NCBI GenBank assembly: GCA_014529385.2
Contig: CM043955.1
Coordinates: 139,923,108 to 139,987,107, forward strand
Source of the DNA: Adiantum capillus-veneris
Taxonomy: Eukaryota > Streptophyta > Polypodiopsida > Polypodiales > Pteridaceae
Length of the DNA stretch: 64,000 bases
Reading direction: 5' to 3'
The notes under the pieces are model-generated. The model had not been told where the DNA came from. It saw only the letters and a list, made by a program, of their open reading frames with translations, and did not search any database. Position 1 is the stretch's first letter; every line of letters begins with the position of its first letter. Both the position numbers and the translations under genes were made by a program. Shown here piece after piece: positions 44,636 through 57,173 of this stretch.

Positions 44636-44879
44636 CTGATACAAATACTATTTGATTGATGAGAACATCTATTGTGTTCCTTTTTGTCACATAATTGGAG
44701 CTTTTGAAGATTGTTGAAAGCTTCATAAAATGTGTTATTGGTTTTTCCTAGGAATGGAATGCGTAGAGAAGAGCAAGTTAGGTCCATTTTAAAAGAAACG
44801 AAGTTATGTGAACATGAATCGTCGATTTCCCACTTTGATAAATGTACCTGGTGACTGGTCTCTCAGCACCGAGTGATCC

Positions 44880-47800
44880 CATAGCCCTACAACCAAAAGA
44901 ATGGGTTAGGTGTTGCCAGAGTCAACCAAGTTGGCTTCATTTACTGGGGCTGGGGTTTGGTCTGCATTTACTGGGTCCAGAGAGGGCATGGCTGAAGATG
45001 TTTGGGTAGGTGAAGAGGGTACCAATTTTTGGAGTATAGAGACATCAAGAGCTGGAGTTGATCAACATGAAAATCAGCATATTCTGCTTGCAACCATCCT
45101 TCTGGAAGCTCGTCAAAGGGGAGTTCATCAAACACAGAATGGACCTTTTGCGTGGTCAGAGAGTCAGACACCGAGGAGGTCGAGGGGAGAGGTGAGTCAT
45201 GGGTGAACTCCTATAAAGGAGATTTCTTATCCCTTCTATGGTGCTTGATAGGCTCACCAAGGCCGATGGCTTCCACCAAGGGGACAACTGAGTTATCCTC
45301 AGTGACCGCCGCACTTGCTGCTGGATGATGTGGCTCACTGGGGTCACCTACTAAAGGAACACTAGAAGAGGGTGTATCCTCAGGCAAGGAATTCATAGGG
45401 ACCACATAGCATGGCATAGACTCGGTCGCCTCCAACCACTCCATTAGGTCTTCGCCTAATCCATCTGGTGGGGTAGGCTGTTCCAAGTTGGGGTTGGGCT
45501 ATATTGACAAAGAACTATGATGCACTACTGGATCCATACCTCCTTCAAGTCGAATGGATTGTATTGGTGAGCCAGGGTATGTATCCACATAGCATCGTTT
45601 CCCCAATCATAGTGTGCCGCAACCATGGTCTGTCGATGAGCAAGGCAAAGCCACCTTCAACCTGGGAAAGACGAACCACAACCAAAATCCAGGCTAAACG
45701 TAAAGTCCTGCACCTGCTGTAACAAATTGCTGACGTGTCAAAGCCTAAAGAATGGAGTCAACTTACAGAAGCCGGTTGAGGGGCCTAAACCCTAAGAAGA
45801 ACAAGTAACAGAAGAAGAAGTCCTACCAACTTATGGGGACCCCGTTCGATGGGGCCCCAAGTGACATAAAGGAAGAAAATAAAGCAGGATCCGGACACAC
45901 GCAAAAACTGATGATGTGGCAGAAATTGATGACGTGACAGATTTTCGAAAATTGCGCTGGCATGAAGTTGTGGCAGGCTGCTTTTGAGTTTGAAGGCTTT
46001 TTACTGTAAACTGCTTTTGGGGCCTAGGGCCTTTAAATATGAGGTTAGGGCTCATTCTCTGGCATGCTTCCTGGCGAAGGTGCAGAGTCTGGAGTACCGG
46101 CTTGTACTATGTTGATGCAGTATAAAGAAATACCAAAAGGGGCGCCAAGGTTTGGGGCCAATATTCTCTGGGGTGGATTTCCGCCACTCTGTGTTGTCTC
46201 TCTCTCTCTCTCTCAATTCAGTTGTTATTGAAGTGCTAAGAGTCTATTCAGTCTGTTCTTTTCTCTCGACACGTGGTGCCCGTCTTGTGACACCTGCAGA
46301 GGCACCTTCTCGACTATGCCCAAGGGATAAACCATTCTTTGATCGGCCAAAGTCACTATGAATGGAGCGGGCCTAGTTAATGCATGCAAAGTGAATGCAA
46401 GCATCAAGTTGATGCCAGATCCACCATCCACTATGACACTTGAAAATTGTTGCCACAGAATAGACATAGTTAGATGAGGGCTCCTATAATCAGTGAGAGA
46501 AGCAGCGGGATAGGAGATCATGTAGGACTCAGACGGTTGCACAGGGAAATGCCCGTCACTGGACCCTGCACCGGGGTACATGGATTGAATGATTGTAAGT
46601 GTGTCGCTCAGAAGGTTTGCATCCAGCCGGAGCATGTCCTAGAGTGACACTTGTTGAAAGGTGTTCTTTAAGATGGTTTCTGTTGTAGGCTTTTCTCCTT
46701 TGGTTAGGGCTTTCTCTTATGCCTTGATTTGCAGCAAGTTAGTCATTGCTTCTAAGAAGGCCCCATTAATATCAGACAGCATAGAGGTCGGTCGGCCATT
46801 GGCATTAGTGGACGGCTTGTCCGTAGTTGCAGGTCGACTAGGTTGAGGGAATGGGACAGGAGAGTAGGTCCTTCTAGAAGGTTGAGGCCGAGGGTTGCTC
46901 TTTGTGCTCGAGTGAGGACACCAATGGGCTCCTCTATTACCTACTTCTTATTGTGAGGCGTAACCACATGAGTAGCAGGTGACCGCTGAGGAACGGTGCT
47001 CACTCCTATCAGGTTGATCTTCGAAAACGTGAACTCTTGTTTGTTCGGGCTTGGGCTTGAAGACGTGGATGGTGCTGCTTGGGACAATCCTTATTGTAGT
47101 GATCCTTAGCCTCTGGGCAATGACGGCAAGGAAGAGACCCTTCAGGCAAAGGACATTTGCTTTGGTAATGCCCATAATCCCCGCATCTGTAGCATAAAAT
47201 GGGCCGATTGGATGGGTGAGTCGGGGGACGAGGTGGTCTCTGCTCCTACTGCATGGAGGTGGAGGCTGAAGAGTAGAAGCTCTGAGGGGCTGAGGGAGCA
47301 TTAGCATGATAAAAACTTGGAGATGGGAAAGCGCTCGCCATACCTTGCATGGGAGGGGTTGTCAAAAAAGGTGGCATGTGGTTTGGATGGCCATAGGGGG
47401 AACCATGTTGGATGAAGGTGCTAATCCCTCTTGAAGAGCAAGACCAAGACTTCGTTGTATTTGCCGCAATCCCTTTAGGTAGTAGCAATCCTTGTCCTCA
47501 TGTCTAGACTTTTCGCATGAGTGGCAATAAGCCCGAAGGGGGCATTCATGTGGAGGGTGTCCAGGAGAGTGGCATGAGCTACCACAGACTTAGACTTCTG
47601 CTGAGCCGTGAGCTCTTCTAGCTCCTGCTTGATCTGGTCCAAAGCCTCTTGATGCGGAGGCTTCTCTGGTCAAAAAGAGAAGGATCTTTCCTCTTAAAGA
47701 GCTCGTTGTAACTTCAAGGCTTCTAGTTCCCTGCGTAAAGAAGTCAAGGGGTGAGATGGACTTTCCAAGAGAACAGAGGCAATCTCTACCTCAGGAGAGT

Positions 47801-48620
47801 CGTTGAACAGCTTCCTTGCCCACTCTATCCTAGTAGCGGTAGCGACAAACTCCTCTAGAGTGGCTTGAGGTCCGAGACTCTATCGAAGCTTTTGTTGAGA
47901 AGTCTTAGGAAGAGCCTTCTCTACCCACTTCTTGGCCATAAATTCGCCTGGTTGTTGGGGAAGCTTGGCGACCAGAGACTGTTCTAGTCATGAGTTTTGC
48001 AAAAGTCTCATTTGGATAGAGCATCACGCTAGCCAACTCATCCAGAACTTTCTCTTGGAAGTCACCTGGTTTCAAATCTTCACAGAACTGTTGCCCAGGT
48101 AGTGAAGTGGTTCTCTACAAACTGACCGTACCATTTATTTGCAAAGCCGTTCAAGGTTGACGGGAAGAGAAGTGTGTGTCTTCTCTGTTGAGGCCAGGAC
48201 TCTTGCAGAGGGATACAAGTCTCCTAGCATGGTCATCTGCATCCTCTGTGGAGAGTCCTTTGAAAGTCGGAAACTTTATGTTCACCTTAGCCAAGACGCT
48301 TGTGAGCTCCTTCATGGCTGCCTGCTCAGGAGAGTGTTGCTCAAGAGCTTGCTATACCACAGTGGCCGAGAATTTTATTGGTACAGGTAATCTGGGAGGT
48401 GAAGAACTGTTTGAGGGAATGGAGGTAGTTGTTTGGGAGGGAAGGGGTAACAGGGTTGGTGGTCTTCTACTTGGCACGAAAGGGTGATGCTTTCTATGGT
48501 AGTACTTCACAGAGCTCAATAGTGGGCTTTGTCGCTCTTTTGACTGCCTTGTATGTGTCATGCAATAGCAACAACCCACCCAAGCTCTGGGCGCCCAGAT
48601 CCTCTAGCTTGTTGGATAGT
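44880..48620 (-). pseudogene. Ty3/gypsy gag-protease relic
   Basis: Gag (48150-47700): FPSTLNGFANKWYGQFVENHF and LDELASVMLYPNETFAKLM. Two zinc knuckles follow: CYRCGDYGHYQSKC (47194-47153) and CRHCPEAKDHYNKDC (47128-47084). The protease has VDGGSGINLM, with the active-site DGGSG at 46428-46414, then LADQRMVYPLGIVEKVPLQV. Past the solo LTR it goes on with DFTFSLDF and RPWLRHTMIG in shifted frames. An acidic, proline-rich spacer extends to about 44880. No reverse transcriptase follows. Leader or LTR sequence is not recognised on the right. Confidence 0.8.
45718..46292 (+). mobile_element. Solo LTR (gypsy family X) with 5 bp target duplication
   Basis: Starts TGTAACAAATTGC, ends CTTGTGACA, flanked by CCTGC at 45713-45717 and 46293-46297. 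It has TTTAAATATGA (TATA-like), ACCAAAAGGGGCGCCA and a short (TC)n near the end. It is very similar to 24154-24755. It splits the protease of the surrounding minus-strand gypsy relic. Confidence 0.9.
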
Positions 48621-48814
48621 CTAGACCCACTGGACCAGACTCCACTCGACTAGACCAGGCTAGGCTAGGCTAGGCTAGGCTGGACCACACCTGCTAGATA
48701 GAGGTGCGAGAGACTAGACCAGCTAGACCAAGCTCGACTAGTGCGAAGCTGGTCTAGACCAAGTTGGACCACACAACAGACTAGACCAGGAAAGGAGCTG
48801 AACCAGCTCGCTCC

Positions 48815-48880
48815 TCAATTGTAGCTCAATGGACAGAGATCCGAGATTACTGCCTTGAACAAAAGTTTGAGTCTATTCAA
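48815..48880 (+). mobile_element. tRNA-like sequence, possible SINE head
   Basis: TAGCTCAATGG (48822-48832) fits box A and GTTTGAGTC (48865-48873) is box B with one C-to-T change, spaced 43 nt. There is no tRNA fold. A (CTAGG)n patch lies just upstream (48657-48681). Confidence 0.3.
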
Positions 48881-48886
48881 CAACTA

Positions 48887-50623
48887 ATGGGACATGCGAA
48901 ACGGGGATTCTCGATACATTCGGGGAATTTGGCCTACCCCACTGATGAAATTTTGACTCAGAGGACCAGACAGATCTCGACCAATGAAAATAGAAAGAAA
49001 AAGAATCCCCATAAAAAGAAAGATGCACGACCTTGGTTGACTACTGAAGAAAGAGATAACTATCTCAAAGAGGGCAAGTGTTTTGGTTGCGGGGAACAAG
49101 GGTACATCTCCGCAAGGTGCCCCAAAAAGGCACAACGAGGACAGACCGAAGACAGGCGAGAGAGTTCTAGAGCAACGGAGGAACGTGGCAAAAAAGGCAA
49201 GATGAAAGCAGGACTGGTATCGGATTGCATGGAAACCGACCCAAGCCAGATGGATGAAAGTATAGAACTATGTCGCGCATGCGGCACAGTGGAAGATCAG
49301 GAAGCCCTTATCTTTTTTGATGGGGGAGCCAAGGCCAACTTCAATTCACTTGAATTGGCAACGTGGCTCGAGATTACGCCCGACAGGATGGGGCACGAGC
49401 GGAGGCAGTTCTAGCGGCGCCCAGAAGGGATGTAGCCATTACATCTGCCATTGGCAAACTTCGTTTGCATTGTCAGGGGTATTTAGGGCACGAGGACTTT
49501 TACATCATGCCTTTGGAAGGTCCTCCTAGGAATCCCTTGGTACCATAAGAACAACGCCGTGGTCAACTATCGAGCTAAGAAAGCGACCTTGACAAATGAG
49601 AAGGGCAAGAAAATTGTACTTGATGTAAAATTGAAATGATGAACAACGAATGAACATGTCGAAATTAGAACAAAGAACGACAAGAATTTATGCACACGCA
49701 TGCTGATTGTTTCTCAGAAGGCCTGCCAGGCGAGTTACCCCCATCTCGTCCTGAGGACCATACTATTGATTTGATTCATAGAACCACACCACCGAACCGG
49801 CCACCTTACCGTCATGAACCAAGTCAAAAACCTTCTTGAAAAGTGTCTCATCCAGCCTAGTACTTCACCCTAATGTTCTCCGATATTATTGGTACTAAAG
49901 AAAGACGGATCTTGGAGGATGTGCGTTGACTATAGGGCTCTCAATAAAATCACTATCAAGAACAGATTCCCGATTCCTGGGATTGATGATATTCTTGACC
50001 GAATTCAAGGATCCTCTTGTTTCAACAGGATTGATTTGAAAAGCGGCTATCATCGGATCATAATCGCTCCGGGAGAAGTCTACAAGACAGCCTTCTGGAC
50101 AAGCTTTGGTTTATACGAGTTTTTGGTGGTGCCTTTTGGACTTACCAATGGTCCAGCAACTTTCAACCGCATGATGGATAGGATTTTCCGAGAGCATCGA
50201 TCTTTTGTGGACACTTTCTTTGATGATATTATAGTTTTCTCTAAGGAGGAAGCAAAGCATCGACACCATTTGCTACAAGTCTTTCAGGCATTGTGTGATC
50301 ACAGATTGGTTATCAATGCCAAAAAGAGCGAGTTTTTCTTGACAGAGATACACTTCCTGGGACACATCGTCTCAACAGCATGAGTACAAATGGACCCGGC
50401 CCAAATTGAGACTATCCACGATTGGCCAGCTTGAAGAATGTTCATGAAGTTAGAAGCTTTTTGGACTTGTGTTCTTACTACCAACGGTTCATTCAGAAGT
50501 TTACAGAGGTAGCTTTGTCTTTGCATTTATTGACTCAAAAAGGAGTCCCTTTCTCGTGGGGACCGACGAAGGTGACTACCTTTCAGACACTTGAGGAAAA
50601 ATTGACTATAGGACCAATGTTCT
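48887..50623 (+). pseudogene. Ty3/gypsy copy A: gag zinc knuckle, protease, RT (truncated)
   Basis: Zinc knuckle CFGCGEQGYISARC, with Tyr for His. Protease ALIFFDGGAKANF. RT: MVLKKDGSWRMCVDYRALNKI, FPIPGIDDILD, FVVPFGLTN-type segment, catalytic FFDDIIVFSK near 50215, then the connection FLDLCSYYQRF. It stops at 50623 in the RT-RNase H connection, where an inverted LTR end begins. The same family returns at 55051. Stops at 49414 and 50384. Confidence 0.87.
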
Positions 50624-50655
50624 ACATGCACATAGGGTTAGATGTGCACGTGACA

Positions 50656-50669
50656 TCCCCTCCTTTTTA
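50656..50669 (-). other. Polypurine tract
   Basis: TAAAAAGGAGGGGA on the minus strand, directly before the LTR start TGTCACGTGCAC. Confidence 0.8.
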
Positions 50670-50679
50670 AAGTGAGGTA

Positions 50680-51379
50680 CTGGTACCGCATCAAGGGAGA
50701 TCGTCAACAGCGTCTGGAAATCTGGGAAGGACTCTTCGCCGGCCCACTCTGATGCGTGGGTTGTGCGATACTTGAACTTCATACATGTTTGAAATGCTTT
50801 CTTCTTTGCGCCGCACCGAAAGCGACACCAAGGGATCTGTGGCTGCTTCAATGGTCCAACTAAGACGTAGGTCCACCTTCAAGAATCTTCGAGGAGGAAA
50901 ATTCTTGTAATCACTTCCAACACAAAAATGTGAACATACCCATTCCATGTAGAGTGACTGGAAAAATATTAGTCTTCCTAAAAGACTGTGCATGCAATGT
51001 AGATGAACAAAGGGACGGAGTGCCAAACCGTTCATCAAACACACGCAAAAAATGGAACCGAAACTTGTCTTTCTAATCTAAATCTATCAAATGTGGCAAA
51101 TCATAATGGAAATGCCGATGCTTGATGGTCAATCTTTCTTGTGCTCTTTCTAATAATGTGTCATGCCAAGGAAAAGACAGGGAATGTGCATTCCTGGAAT
51201 GCAAACTTTTCTTCTTTTAAAGAGAAATCCGCATACATCCGTGCTCATTCATGAGTGAACCATGTGCATCGTACAATACGGCATCCCTATCAAAAGGGAA
51301 CACGTAAAGACGGTGACGAAAATACAAGAAATTGTCACGAATGAAACACTCGAACAATGCGTGCTGACTAATCATGCAT
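50680..51379 (-). other. Region between protease remnant and polypurine tract
   Basis: No clear gene. Near 50730-50830 the minus strand reads KKKAFQTCMKFKYRTTHASEW then EESFPDFQTLL, which could be a decayed integrase C-terminus or chromodomain, but this is weak. Confidence 0.3.
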
Positions 51380-53395
51380 ACACACAATACTTCGTGAGTA
51401 GGTTCCTTGGACCTCGGCTCGAGAGCCAAGATCGGTTCTTCGTGATTGATTGTATCTGCAATGAGGTTAGCTTCACTGGAAAACCATCATCATTGTGAAC
51501 AATCACGTCTTTATCATACAAATCATCCTCCTTGTGAATAATCACATCTTTATCATGCAAATCATGTGTGTCGTTCTTTGGGGAAGAAAAGACTGAGAGT
51601 CTCCTTCTCCTAATTCTTTTCAATCTTCGTCTACACATTAGAAATGAGAGATGAAGAATGACCAACTTCCTCTCCACGAATGACAATGGGAGAGTCACTT
51701 TTAGCATTGAAAGTGAAAGTATTGGCTGCCCAATCAATGAGAGGGTTATGCTCACGAAACCATCGAATGCCTAGAAGCATATCACATCCTGAAAGAGGAG
51801 ACACTACAAATCTACTACGGAAGGACGCTTGTTGAACAGTGAACAACATATCAAGGCACTCTCCTGTAATGAGAGAGTCCATACCGGGAGCCCGACACCT
51901 CGAAAGGAGATGTCTTGCGAACCTCCAAGTGCTCTCTTTTGACAAGAGAGTCACTAATCACATCATGCATACTACAAAAATCAAACAAGACCACCATGTG
52001 TTGACTATTCACATGACCATAACACTTCATGAGAGACTCATCAATGAGAGGATCAGAAGAAACTTGGAACACACGAATGTTCTCATTTATGGCATTAACA
52101 AAGCATGTGGGTTCTGTGGGTTCTTTAGAGTCGTTAGATTCAATCTTAGGACATGTTTTCTTTATATGACCCTTGATGAGACAATGATAACATCGACCTT
52201 CCTTAGAATAAATGACTTGTTCTTCTGCCATGATGTATCCTCCTATGATTCCTTGTGCAGCTTTTTCATCTGGAGGAGTGAGCTTAGGTTTAGCAAGTGT
52301 GTTAGCTTTACCCTTAAATTCATTGTGTGAGTTCTTTTCTGAGAGACTAGAGAAAGATCGGTTAGAAGAGTTACCATTCTTACCGTTCTGAGGGTTCTGA
52401 GGAGTCTGAGAGGTACTTTGAGAAGACTTGTTCTCCTTAGGCTTTCCCTTATTCTGCTTCATCTCCTGTGCGAGAGCAATCCCTGCTGCCTTGTTGAGAT
52501 CGATTGGATCGAGTATCTCGACATCATACTTGATATACTCGTCCAATCCACAAAGGAATGCCTCCTTGCGCTCATCATCCAATTTGCGTAATTGGGTGCC
52601 GAGTTGCAAAACACGATTAGAGAAAGACATAACTGGCATACCATTTTGCTTGAGACTGCGCCAATCGTCTTTCAACTGTGCTAGGTACTGTGGTGGCATA
52701 TACCGCGCCTTGAGCTTGTCTTGGAAGTCGGCCCAATTGAAGAAAAAGGGAGCGCCTTCCTTGGCTTCCTCTAGGTGCGTGGTCAACTATGCCTCTTGCC
52801 ATGTGCAGTACCAATTAATGGCATCACCGGTAAGGTACATGGTTGCCGTCAAAACCTTACTATTTCCTATCTTCTTAGTTGCCACAAAATAAGCATTAAA
52901 TTGATGCAACCAAGAATGAATAAATCTAGCATCCATCTTACCGTCATACTTACTGAACGTGATCTTCTTTGTGACAAAGTTGTTGGAGTCCGAATCTCTT
53001 CTTGTGCTACTTGAACTACCAACATCTTTGATTAGTTTGGGTTTCTACGTAAGTACCTGTAGGACCAACACTTGCATGGGTTGGTCTCTCTACGCCTCAC
53101 GCTCTAACTCCAAGGCCGCTCATCTTTCCTTGGCTGCCAAGCACGCTTGCTCACGCTCAAAGGCTAAACTTCTTTCGTTGCGCTCGTGCTCCAAGGTAGC
53201 GCGTTGCGTCTCTTGTTGTAGCATCATGTTTGTCATCGACTTGACCAAAGTCTCCATCGGATTTGGTGCAAACCGTGGCGTACAGGGGAAAGGGAGAGAG
53301 TCGGAAACACCTCCTGGTGAGAAAAATTCTTCTTCACCACCTTCATGCTCATCACCTTCATGCAAAGTATCCATTCCGCTTCGGGTGATGACCAT
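51380..53395 (-). pseudogene. Gag-protease of the inverted LTR element
   Basis: It starts MVITRSGMDTLHEGDEHEGG (53395). After a frameshift gag continues: FNWADFQDKLKARYMPPQYL, RVLQLGTQLRKLDDE, a Gln/Asn-rich spacer and the zinc knuckle CYHCLIKGHIKKTC. The protease start is degenerate (VVLFDFCSMHDVIS in place of D-S-G-A). In another frame it ends CDMLLGIRWFREHNPLIDW. Gag would form the particle; the protease cannot be active. Confidence 0.83.
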
Positions 53396-53835
53396 ACACT
53401 AAGATCTTGGGTTCTTAAGTTCAGGAGGAACTTGGGGTCTTGAGGTTCTTGGGTTCTTGGGTTCTTGAGTCCTTGAGTTCTTGAGGTTCTTGAAGTCTTT
53501 CTTTAGCTTGCAATCTGTGTTAGAGAAGGATCTTCTCTTACCTGAGCTCTACTCTTTCTTGCGGGCGCACCCCTTGGCGGCCTTACGCTCACACCAAGGT
53601 TGCTTTTTCCCACCTCATGTCGATTGACCGGCTGCTAAGTGCACGGTCCGCTTGCAATGAGTGAAAAGAGGAACAAGGGGAGGCTAGACAAGCCCTTCTT
53701 TCTTGGGTTACCTGCCACTCTTCAAAACACGATTAGGAATCGACTCGCCCAAGTGGAATTGGGTTACATGCGGCCACAACAAGCAAAAAAAATTTCTTGT
53801 GGTTCTTTCCTTGAGTGACACGGAACACTGCCAAA

Positions 53836-53847
53836 GCTCTGATACCA
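53836..53847 (-). other. Primer-binding site for initiator tRNA-Met
   Basis: TGGTATCAGAGC on the minus strand, one base inside the LTR end at 53849. Confidence 0.88.
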
Positions 53848-53848
53848 A

Positions 53849-54055
53849 TGTAAGGTGTAGCAGAAGTGAATGTTTAACTTTGCTCAAGATGATTGCTCCG
53901 AACTGTGCTCAAGGGTTCCTTTTACTTACGGAAGGGAGACCCTTCCCTTCCTTTAGTGAGACAGTGCAAATGATCACAAACAAGTGAATATACCTAGATG
54001 AATCCAGGATAGGCCCAAATTCACAGTGAATGACACTGTGAATAAAGGTGCTGAG

Positions 54056-54109
<54 letters not shown>

Positions 54110-55050
54110 AGAAGAAGAAGAGAGTTTTAATTGAGAGAGAGAGAGAGAGAGAGAGAAGAATATGACACCAGAATGTTGTCAAACCCTCCTCCAAGGGCCC
54201 CTCTCTCAATGGCGAGAGAAGTCTATGCTATTGATTGCACAAATCTAATACAAGGTGCTCACGCAAGTACTTGATGCTATGATGCAATGAGGATCTAAGT
54301 CGGAGACGACGGCAACGACGAGGACGACGGACCTGGCTGAAAACGCTAACTTCAGGGCTGCAAAATGATGCTCTATCTGGGCTGAAAAACGTTGGAGTCT
54401 TCTGCTAGGAAAACGCTAGATAAGCCTGCTGAACACGCTGTTTTAGGTCTGCTGAAAACGCTGGTTTAAATCTGTGTAAAACGCTGAAGTATTTGGCTGC
54501 TTTTATCTGCTGAAAACGCTGGATTAAGCCGCTGAAAACGCTGGTGAAAACACAGATGCAGGCTGTCCCAAAACGCTGGTCTAAAGGCTGATTTGCAAAC
54601 GCTGAATGCAGAGGAGTCTTGGCGCGTTGGCGGCGGTACTTGATGACAAAACGCTGTTCTTGCTGAGGTTCTTGCTGAGGAGAAATCTAGAGGGCCTGCT
54701 GCAGTGCTCTCTTGGTTTCTTCTCCTCTACTGAGTGATTGCCAGGTTTCTTTTATATTAACTTAGCAAATTTGCCCTACCCAGTTTCCCAACAAAGTCAC
54801 TTATTAATAATAAGTGAAAAATGGCTAAAATAGGGAAAATGAGTTCTGTGCACTATAAAATGCTCATGATGGCTACTGACTGTAATATTGATGATCATGC
54901 TGTGTGCAACAAGAGGATATGCAACTACTGAAGTGTCTAGACATGCACGGCTTGCGAACAAACTCACAAAGGTGCCAAAACACTTCCTAAGCTGACTTGG
55001 ACTTGAAGTAGCTTGTCCACATGCACATAGGGTTAGATGTGCACGTGACA
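53849..55050 (-). repeat. 5' LTR of the inverted element (1.2 kb)
   Basis: TG...CA ends, 1202 bp. Contains (GA)n tracts at 54059-54106 and 54133-54156 and a run of AAAACGCTG repeats (54340-54660) spaced about 20-40 bp. A relative of this LTR end occurs at 1-154. Confidence 0.85.
54107..54132 (-). mobile_element. Possible minimal LINE/SINE tail between two (GA)n tracts
   Basis: The 20 bp GAAGAAGAAGAGAGTTTTAA (54111-54130) also forms the 3' end of the SINE-like element (17065-17084). It is bounded by (GA)n on both sides, as an extremely 5'-truncated insertion would be. Simple sequence content makes chance likeness possible. Confidence 0.3.
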
Positions 55051-57173
55051 GACAAGGATACACGACCCCGGCTCACTCTTCGGGAGAGGGCCAATTACAT
55101 CATAGAGGGGAAGTGTTTTGGATGCAGGGAACATGGGCACGTCTCCACGAAGTGCCCTAAAAAGGCACATCAAGAACAGAATAAAGACAGGCCAGAGAGT
55201 TCAAGAGCAACAGAGGAACGTGGCAGAAAAGGCAAGATGAAAGCAAGATTGGTTCCAGATTGCATGGGTACTCACCCAAGCACGATTGATGAAAGTACAG
55301 AACTTTGCCGAGCTTGGGGCAAAGTAAAAGATCAAGAAGCCCTGATTTTCTTTGATGGAGGAGCCAAGGATGGGACCACCAACAGAGGCAATTCTAGCAG
55401 CACCTGGACGGGACATAGCCATTACACCTGTCATTGCCAAACTTCGGTTGCACTGTCAGGGGCATTTGGGGCACGAGGACTTTTAGATAATGCCCTTGGA
55501 AGGTTGTGACGTCCTCCTAGGACTCCCTTGGTACCATACGAACAACGCCGTGGTCGATTATCGAGCGAAGAAAGCGACTTTGACAAATGAAAAAGGCCGA
55601 AAAATTGTACTTGATGTGAAATTGAAGGGCGAGTCTCTCCCTATTGTATTGGCTTCGACCATTTCTAAATTAATGAAATCCAGTCTTTTTGTTTAGTTTA
55701 TCTACTTGAAAGAGTTAAATGATGAACACAGAACGAATATGTCGGAACTTGATAAAGAACGCCAAGATTTTCTCCACTCATGCCGATTGCTTTTCTGAGA
55801 CCTGCCAGGCGAGTTGCCACCAACTTGTCCTGAGGATCACACTATTGATCTGATACCTGGAAACACACCACCGAACCGGCCACCTTACCGTGTTAGCCGA
55901 GCCCACAATGAAGAGATTATGAACCAAGTGAAAGACCTTTTGAAAAAGGGTCTTATCCAGCCGAGTACTTCACCCTACTGTTCTTCGGTGTTGTTGGTTT
56001 TAAAGAAAGACAGATCTTGGAGAATGTGCATTGATTATAGAGCTCTCAATAAAATCACCATAAAGAACAGATTCCTAATTCCAAGGATCAATGATATTCT
56101 TGACCAACTACAGGGATCCTTTTGTTTCATTAGGATTGATTTGAAAAGCAGATATCATCAGATCAGAATCGCACCAAGAGATGTCTACAAGACAGCTTTT
56201 CGGACGAGCTTCGGTTTATATGAATTTTTGGAGATGCCTTTTGGCCTTACCAATGCTCCAACAACTTTCAACCGAATGATGGATAGGATTTTCAGAGAGT
56301 ATAAATCTTTTGTCGGCACTTTCTTTGATGACATTATAGTCTTCTCCAAGGATGAGGTAGAACATAGACACCATCTACTACAAGTCTTTCAGGCATTGCC
56401 AGATCACAAGTTAGTTATCAATGCCACGAAGAGTGAAATTTTCTTGCCGGAAATAAACTTTTTGGGACACATCGTCTCAGCAGGCAGGAGTACAGATGGA
56501 CCCCAACAAGATTGACACTATACGTGATTGGCCCGATTTGAAGAATGTTGATGAAGTTAGAAGCTTCTTGGGCTTATGTTCTTACTACCGGCGGTTCATT
56601 GGAAAGTTTGCAGAGGTCGCTTCCCCTTTGCACATTCTGACACAGAAAGAAGTCCCTTTCACGTGGGGACCCACAGAGTTGACTGCCTTTTAAACATTGA
56701 AAGAGAAATTGACTACGGGACCAGTTTTGACTTTGCCGGATTTGCAAAAGTCATTTGAAGTATATTGTGATACTTGTGGTCGTAGTCTGGGTGCAATCTT
56801 AATGCAAGAAGGCCATGTCATTGCCTACGAGAGCCAATTGTTTTCAAGGCCGGAATTGACAACACAGATTTATGAGAAAGAGCTTTTGGCGGTTATTCAT
56901 GCTCTTACTCAGTGGCGACATTACCTACTCGGAGCCGATTTTACGGTCTTCACTGATCATCAGAGTTTACGCTACTTCCTGTCACAGAAACAGCTTTCGG
57001 AAAAGCAGATGCGGTGGGCTAACATCTTGTCACAGTTTCACTTCCCGATTGTCCATGTACAGGGGCAGAAGAACTTGGTTTCAGATGCTTTGTCTCGAAG
57101 GCCGTTCGTCTTGGCTTGGCTGGAGCATTTCGGTCTCATAAATCTCTATAGACATGATTGCAATAAGAACTAG
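55051..57173 (+). pseudogene. Ty3/gypsy copy B: zinc knuckle, protease, RT, RNase H
   Basis: Zinc knuckle CFGCREHGHVSTKC (intact). Protease start ALIFFDGGAKD, then a deletion, and its end CDVLLGLPWYHTNNAVVDYR in another frame. RT from about 55850: NRPPYRVSRAHNEEIMNQ, KKDRSWRMCIDYRALNKI, MPFGLTNAPTTFNRMMD, catalytic FFDDIIVFSK. RNase H: YCDTCGRSLGAILMQEGHVIAYES, EKELLAVIHALTQWRHYLLG, FTDHQSLRYF, DALSRRPF. Defects are a frameshift near 56495 and a TAA at 56692. Integrase does not follow directly: sequence resembling the 3' UTR comes next. Confidence 0.9.

Larger units (their letters stand above)
50624..55050 (-). mobile_element. Inverted gypsy-type LTR element without pol (family M)
   Basis: On the minus strand: LTR 55050-53849, primer-binding site, gag, protease remnant, a 0.7 kb stretch, purine tract, then only the first 32 bp of the 3' LTR (50655-50624). 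There is no reverse transcriptase or integrase core. It lies between two partial copies of another gypsy family in plus orientation. Confidence 0.82.
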
